This document shows positions 22,757 to 25,352 of a DNA stretch of 25,352 bases, in pieces. Location of the stretch: positions 1 through 25,352 of the forward strand of contig JAHRHW010000011.1 of assembly GCA_019100305.1 (NCBI GenBank), written 5' to 3'. Within the stretch, counting starts at the first letter, position 1. Each line of letters opens with the position of its first letter. The position numbers were made by a program, and so were the translations under genes. The notes beneath the pieces are model-generated. The model had not been told where the DNA came from, ran no database searches, and saw nothing but the letters and a program-made list of their open reading frames with translations. The DNA comes from Candidatus Thiodiazotropha taylori. Lineage in GTDB: Bacteria; Pseudomonadota; Gammaproteobacteria; Chromatiales; Chromatiaceae.

Positions 22757-24138
22757 TCAGAGTTCATCTGTTCCATACGCTGTAGCAGATCGAACAGAGC
22801 CGATGCTTTATGATAGGTCTCCCGATACTCCGCTTCGGGATCAGAGTCAGCGACTATCCCGCCGCCCGCCCAGAGTCTGGTAATACCCTGGGCATGAACC
22901 ATGGTCCTGATGGCAATATTGGTATCCATATCCCCATCAAAACTGACATAACCGATGGAGCCGCAGTAGATGCCCCGTCTGTGGGGTTCCAGCTCTTCGA
23001 TAATCTCCATGGCTCGCAACTTTGGCGCACCGGTTATCGAGCCACCGGGAAAGCAGGCACGCAGTAGAGAGAGGGCATTTTCACCGGCTGCCAGCTCACC
23101 GCACACCTTGCTCACAAGATGGTGTACCCGGGCGAAGCTCTCCAATTTGAAAAGCTCCGGTACGGTAACAGTGCCGGTGGCACAGACCTTGCCCAGGTCG
23201 TTGCGCAACAGATCGACGATCATCAGATTCTCTGCCTGATCCTTGCTGCTGTTTTTCAACATCTCAGCCAGCATCATATCCTCGATGGAATCCTCTCCCC
23301 TCGGAGCTGTTCCCTTGATCGGTTTGGACTCAACCAGGCCGTTGCGAAGTTCCAGAAAACGCTCTGGAGATGAACTCAGTATCTGGCAATCCGGGGTATT
23401 CAGATAGGCCGCAAAAGGGGCGGCATTGAGCTGCCTGAGTCCTTTGTATGCCTGCCAGGTATCGCCCTCTGCGGTAACTGAAAAGCGCTGGGCGAAATTA
23501 ACCTGATAGCAGTCACCATCCTGAATGTATTTTTTGATTCTGGCCAGGGATGCCAGATATTCTTCCCGGTTCATATTAGAGCAAATACTGCCCACTACCC
23601 GGTATGGGGAGAGATTTGCCGGTTTTGAGCTATTTTCTGCCACACTGAGCAACATACGTCGGAACCTTTCCAGTCTGGCGGGGTTTTGTCCAACCAGCCA
23701 GCTGCACTGTTGCTGGTGATCCACAACCAGTGACCAGTCATAGATACCAACCGCCATTTCCGGTAGCTGTTCCACATCTTCTGCCAACGACGGCAGGCTC
23801 TCCAGACGGCGTGCCAGGTCATAACCGAAGTAGCCGATCGCTCCACCGCAAAAAGGCAGATCCTCCACACCCTGCTGGATTGGCCCAAGCGCATTGCTCA
23901 GCAACTGAAAGGGATCCTCTGTCGAGAGGCGCATCGAACCACCGCTCGGTACTATCCGGGTGTGTTCGCCCCGGGTGATCAGCACAGTCTGGGGGTCGGC
24001 TGAGAGTATGTCGTAGCGCCCCTGTTCAGTGTAGGGATGACAGCTATCGAGAAAAGCGGCCCAGGGCAGATGAGCGATGGCTTCGAATAACGCCGCGCTA
24101 TTCTGCTGATAGGGAAAGGTGATTACCTCAAAGTTCAT
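22747..24138 (-). CDS. pabB: Aminodeoxychorismate synthase component I
   Basis: The 463-residue chorismate-utilising enzyme makes 4-amino-4-deoxychorismate from chorismate, with ammonia from PabA. PIKGTAPRG near residue 270 carries the Lys that distinguishes PabB from anthranilate synthase (PIAGT). Other family blocks are DLLRNDLGKV, GGSITGAPKLRAMEIIEELEP and the final RLWAGGGIVADSDPEAEYRET. The start at 24138 has GGAGG seven bases upstream; the in-frame extension to 24186 lies within the preceding gene. Its ATG overlaps the upstream stop as ATGA. That upstream gene belongs to an H4MPT-linked C1 family, and para-aminobenzoate feeds both folate and methanopterin synthesis, so the pairing makes metabolic sense. 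Confidence 0.95.
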   Translation of the reverse strand: MNFEVITFPYQQNSAALFEAIAHLPWAAFLDSCHPYTEQGRYDILSADPQTVLITRGEHTRIVPSGGSMRLSTEDPFQLLSNALGPIQQGVEDLPFCGGAIGYFGYDLARRLESLPSLAEDVEQLPEMAVGIYDWSLVVDHQQQCSWLVGQNPARLERFRRMLLSVAENSSKPANLSPYRVVGSICSNMNREEYLASLARIKKYIQDGDCYQVNFAQRFSVTAEGDTWQAYKGLRQLNAAPFAAYLNTPDCQILSSSPERFLELRNGLVESKPIKGTAPRGEDSIEDMMLAEMLKNSSKDQAENLMIVDLLRNDLGKVCATGTVTVPELFKLESFARVHHLVSKVCGELAAGENALSLLRACFPGGSITGAPKLRAMEIIEELEPHRRGIYCGSIGYVSFDGDMDTNIAIRTMVHAQGITRLWAGGGIVADSDPEAEYRETYHKASALFDLLQRMEQMNSECG

Positions 24139-25050
24139 TTCGATCCCTCCAGAGCGAGGCTGGCCATCGCTACTGCTGGGGCGCACTCAGTTTCCTTGAA
24201 GGCAATGCTTTCACTACTGGCAAACAGAGACTCGATACCTACGTAAGGGTGGCTCAATCGACGACCGATCCGCTTGATAAGAAATCGCCTTAAACCCGCT
24301 CTAACCAGGGGCGCATTGCTGGAGAGTGAGGGCTTAGCAGGCAGCCGTTCACAGCGATATTGAATCAGGCGCAGCTGCTGTTCAGCAAGATACTCAATAA
24401 ATCGCTTCCATCTGTCCCTATTGTTGGCATCGGTATCCAGTTCCAGCATCCTTACCAGAGGCCATTCAAAACCATCGATACTCTTTTCACCATTGTCAGC
24501 GGTGGCCAACAAACCGGTGCCCACTGGTAGTTCACCAAAGATGCGATAGATATCTGCTGTTGTTGTGTAATACTGGGCCATTAAATCTACCCACTCCCCT
24601 GCAAATGGGACTTTTGCTGCAATTGCCATCTGTGGCATACGTACGATGCCTGTATTGACCAATGTCTAATCCACCAGCCGATGGTAATCGGATCCTTCCT
24701 CAAGCAATACCTGACTGTCGATAGATGGTATCAGGTTGGTTGAAGCACTGCCCACGACGATCAACACTCCGTCATCCGGTCAGGAAACAGATTAATCAAC
24801 TCTCCGGTCATGGTTGCCATGTGCTTCAAGCCACCGACACAACCTATCTCTCCAATCACTTTGTCAATGTTCGTCTTGAGATGTTCCAGGGCTCACCAAA
24901 AGGGTAAGCGATCTGCATGACACTATCTACCTGGCCGGATCACCGATAGGCGTCGCTTTGGTATCTGCACCACTCAGCTCTCAGCCAAGGATGCCATCAT
25001 GCCGCACCAGCAAACTTCAGATACACATCAACAGCGGATGCTTTCAGCAT
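24135..25050 (-). pseudogene. Decayed hydantoinase-like gene of the H4MPT-linked C1 pathway family (TIGR03123/MfnF-like)
   Basis: The 3' half (24662-24135) is an intact frame of 175 codons with family motifs: LVNTGIVRMP, PFAGEWVDLMAQYYTTTADIYR and, at the end, APLVRAGLRRFLI...ECAPAVAMASL. Directly upstream in the same frame, past a TAG at 24668-24666, the family sequence continues (VLIVVGSASTNLIPSID, DYHRLVD). Further up, in shifted frames, come LEHLKTNIDKVIG, ATMTGELINLFP and an N-terminal piece starting at an ATG at 25050 (VDVYLKFAGAA, then TGA). The gene thus carries at least two frameshifts, several stops and a deletion between MTGELINLF and the VGSAST strand. It was once translationally coupled to pabB. 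The 3' part could still be translated from 24662 or 24638, but would lack the ATPase-like N-terminus. Confidence 0.78.
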
Positions 25051-25068
25051 TTCTTCCACCAATCAGTT

Positions 25069-25352
25069 TCAGTTTTCTTCTTCGAGTTTTGCCGCTCCAT
25101 TATCCAGAATCAACTGCTCCAACAGATCGATGAATCGTTTCTGATAGCGACGCAGATATTTATCTTTGTGATAGGCAACCCAGGTTGTCTCCCAAGGCAA
25201 CATATGGCTTAAATCCCTCGTCTCCAGATCAGGGTCGAGATCCGGCGAGTATGCCATGCTGGCGATCAGTCCAACCCCCATACCCTCCCGCACATAGGTC
25301 TTGATTACATCGGTGTCCGCCGCAGTCAGCACAACGTTGGGTTGCAGTCCTG
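25069..25352 (-). CDS. CysB-like LysR-family regulator (C-terminal part)
   Basis: Only the last 94 codons are in the window; the gene continues off the right edge. LTAADTDVIKTYVREGMGVGLIASMAY is the effector-domain segment characteristic of CysB/Cbl, and PWETTWVAYHKDKYLRRYQKRFIDLL is the following strand-helix unit. CysB-type proteins sense acetylserine or sulfate and control sulfur assimilation. The C-terminus is shorter than that of E. coli CysB. It ends 18 bases before the pseudogene's start on the same strand. Confidence 0.85.
   Translation of the reverse strand, partial: GLQPNVVLTAADTDVIKTYVREGMGVGLIASMAYSPDLDPDLETRDLSHMLPWETTWVAYHKDKYLRRYQKRFIDLLEQLILDNGAAKLEEEN

Overview
The window looks like the chromosome of a gammaproteobacterium, probably environmental or marine. 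Supporting genes are a RimK nearly colinear with the E. coli protein, a CysB-type LysR regulator, PabB, a type II NADH dehydrogenase, a His-rich ZrgA/DUF2796 locus and a TonB receptor. The remains of an H4MPT-linked C1-pathway gene at the right edge hint at a sulfur-oxidiser or methylotroph relative, but that is inference.

Left flank (1-3428). This is the 3' end of a His-rich zinc-binding periplasmic protein gene, followed by an ABC ATPase, an FtsX-type permease, a DUF3299 lipoprotein-sized secreted protein and a small secreted protein ending in a Cys-His-Cys motif. All are on + and tightly spaced, so they form one operon that is probably zinc-related.

Centre (3429-15626). This is the main result: an apparently complete 12,198-bp Tn3-family transposon of the Tn4651 (tnpS/tnpT) type. 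It is bounded by 35-bp terminal inverted repeats (34/35 identical, weaker to about 45 bp) and flanked on both sides by the same 5-bp target duplication, ATATA. Its core is tnpT (KfrA-like coiled coil), a divergent tnpS (tyrosine recombinase) with a palindrome-rich candidate resolution site between them, and tnpA (Tn3 DDE transposase). Between tnpA and the right repeat lies a co-oriented cargo of seven genes: RimB-like retropepsin, RimK glutamate ligase, AstE/aspartoacylase-like M14 peptidase, a TM-helix/MscS-like channel, a soluble MgtE_N-CBS protein, a full MgtE Mg2+ channel, and an AT-rich MscS-like channel. The cargo joins protein glutamylation and deglutamylation to ion and osmotic homeostasis; there are no resistance or catabolic genes.

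Right flank (15632-25352). This holds msrB (+), an HNH nuclease (-), ndh (-), a REC-REC-GGDEF diguanylate cyclase with a degenerate first receiver (-), a TonB-dependent receptor (+), a small uncertain ORF, pabB (-), and a decayed hydantoinase-like gene of the H4MPT-linked C1 family (TIGR03123 type) whose intact 3' half overlaps pabB by 4 bp. The window ends with the C-terminus of a CysB-like regulator. The transposon lies in the intergenic space between the zinc operon and msrB and breaks no recognisable gene.
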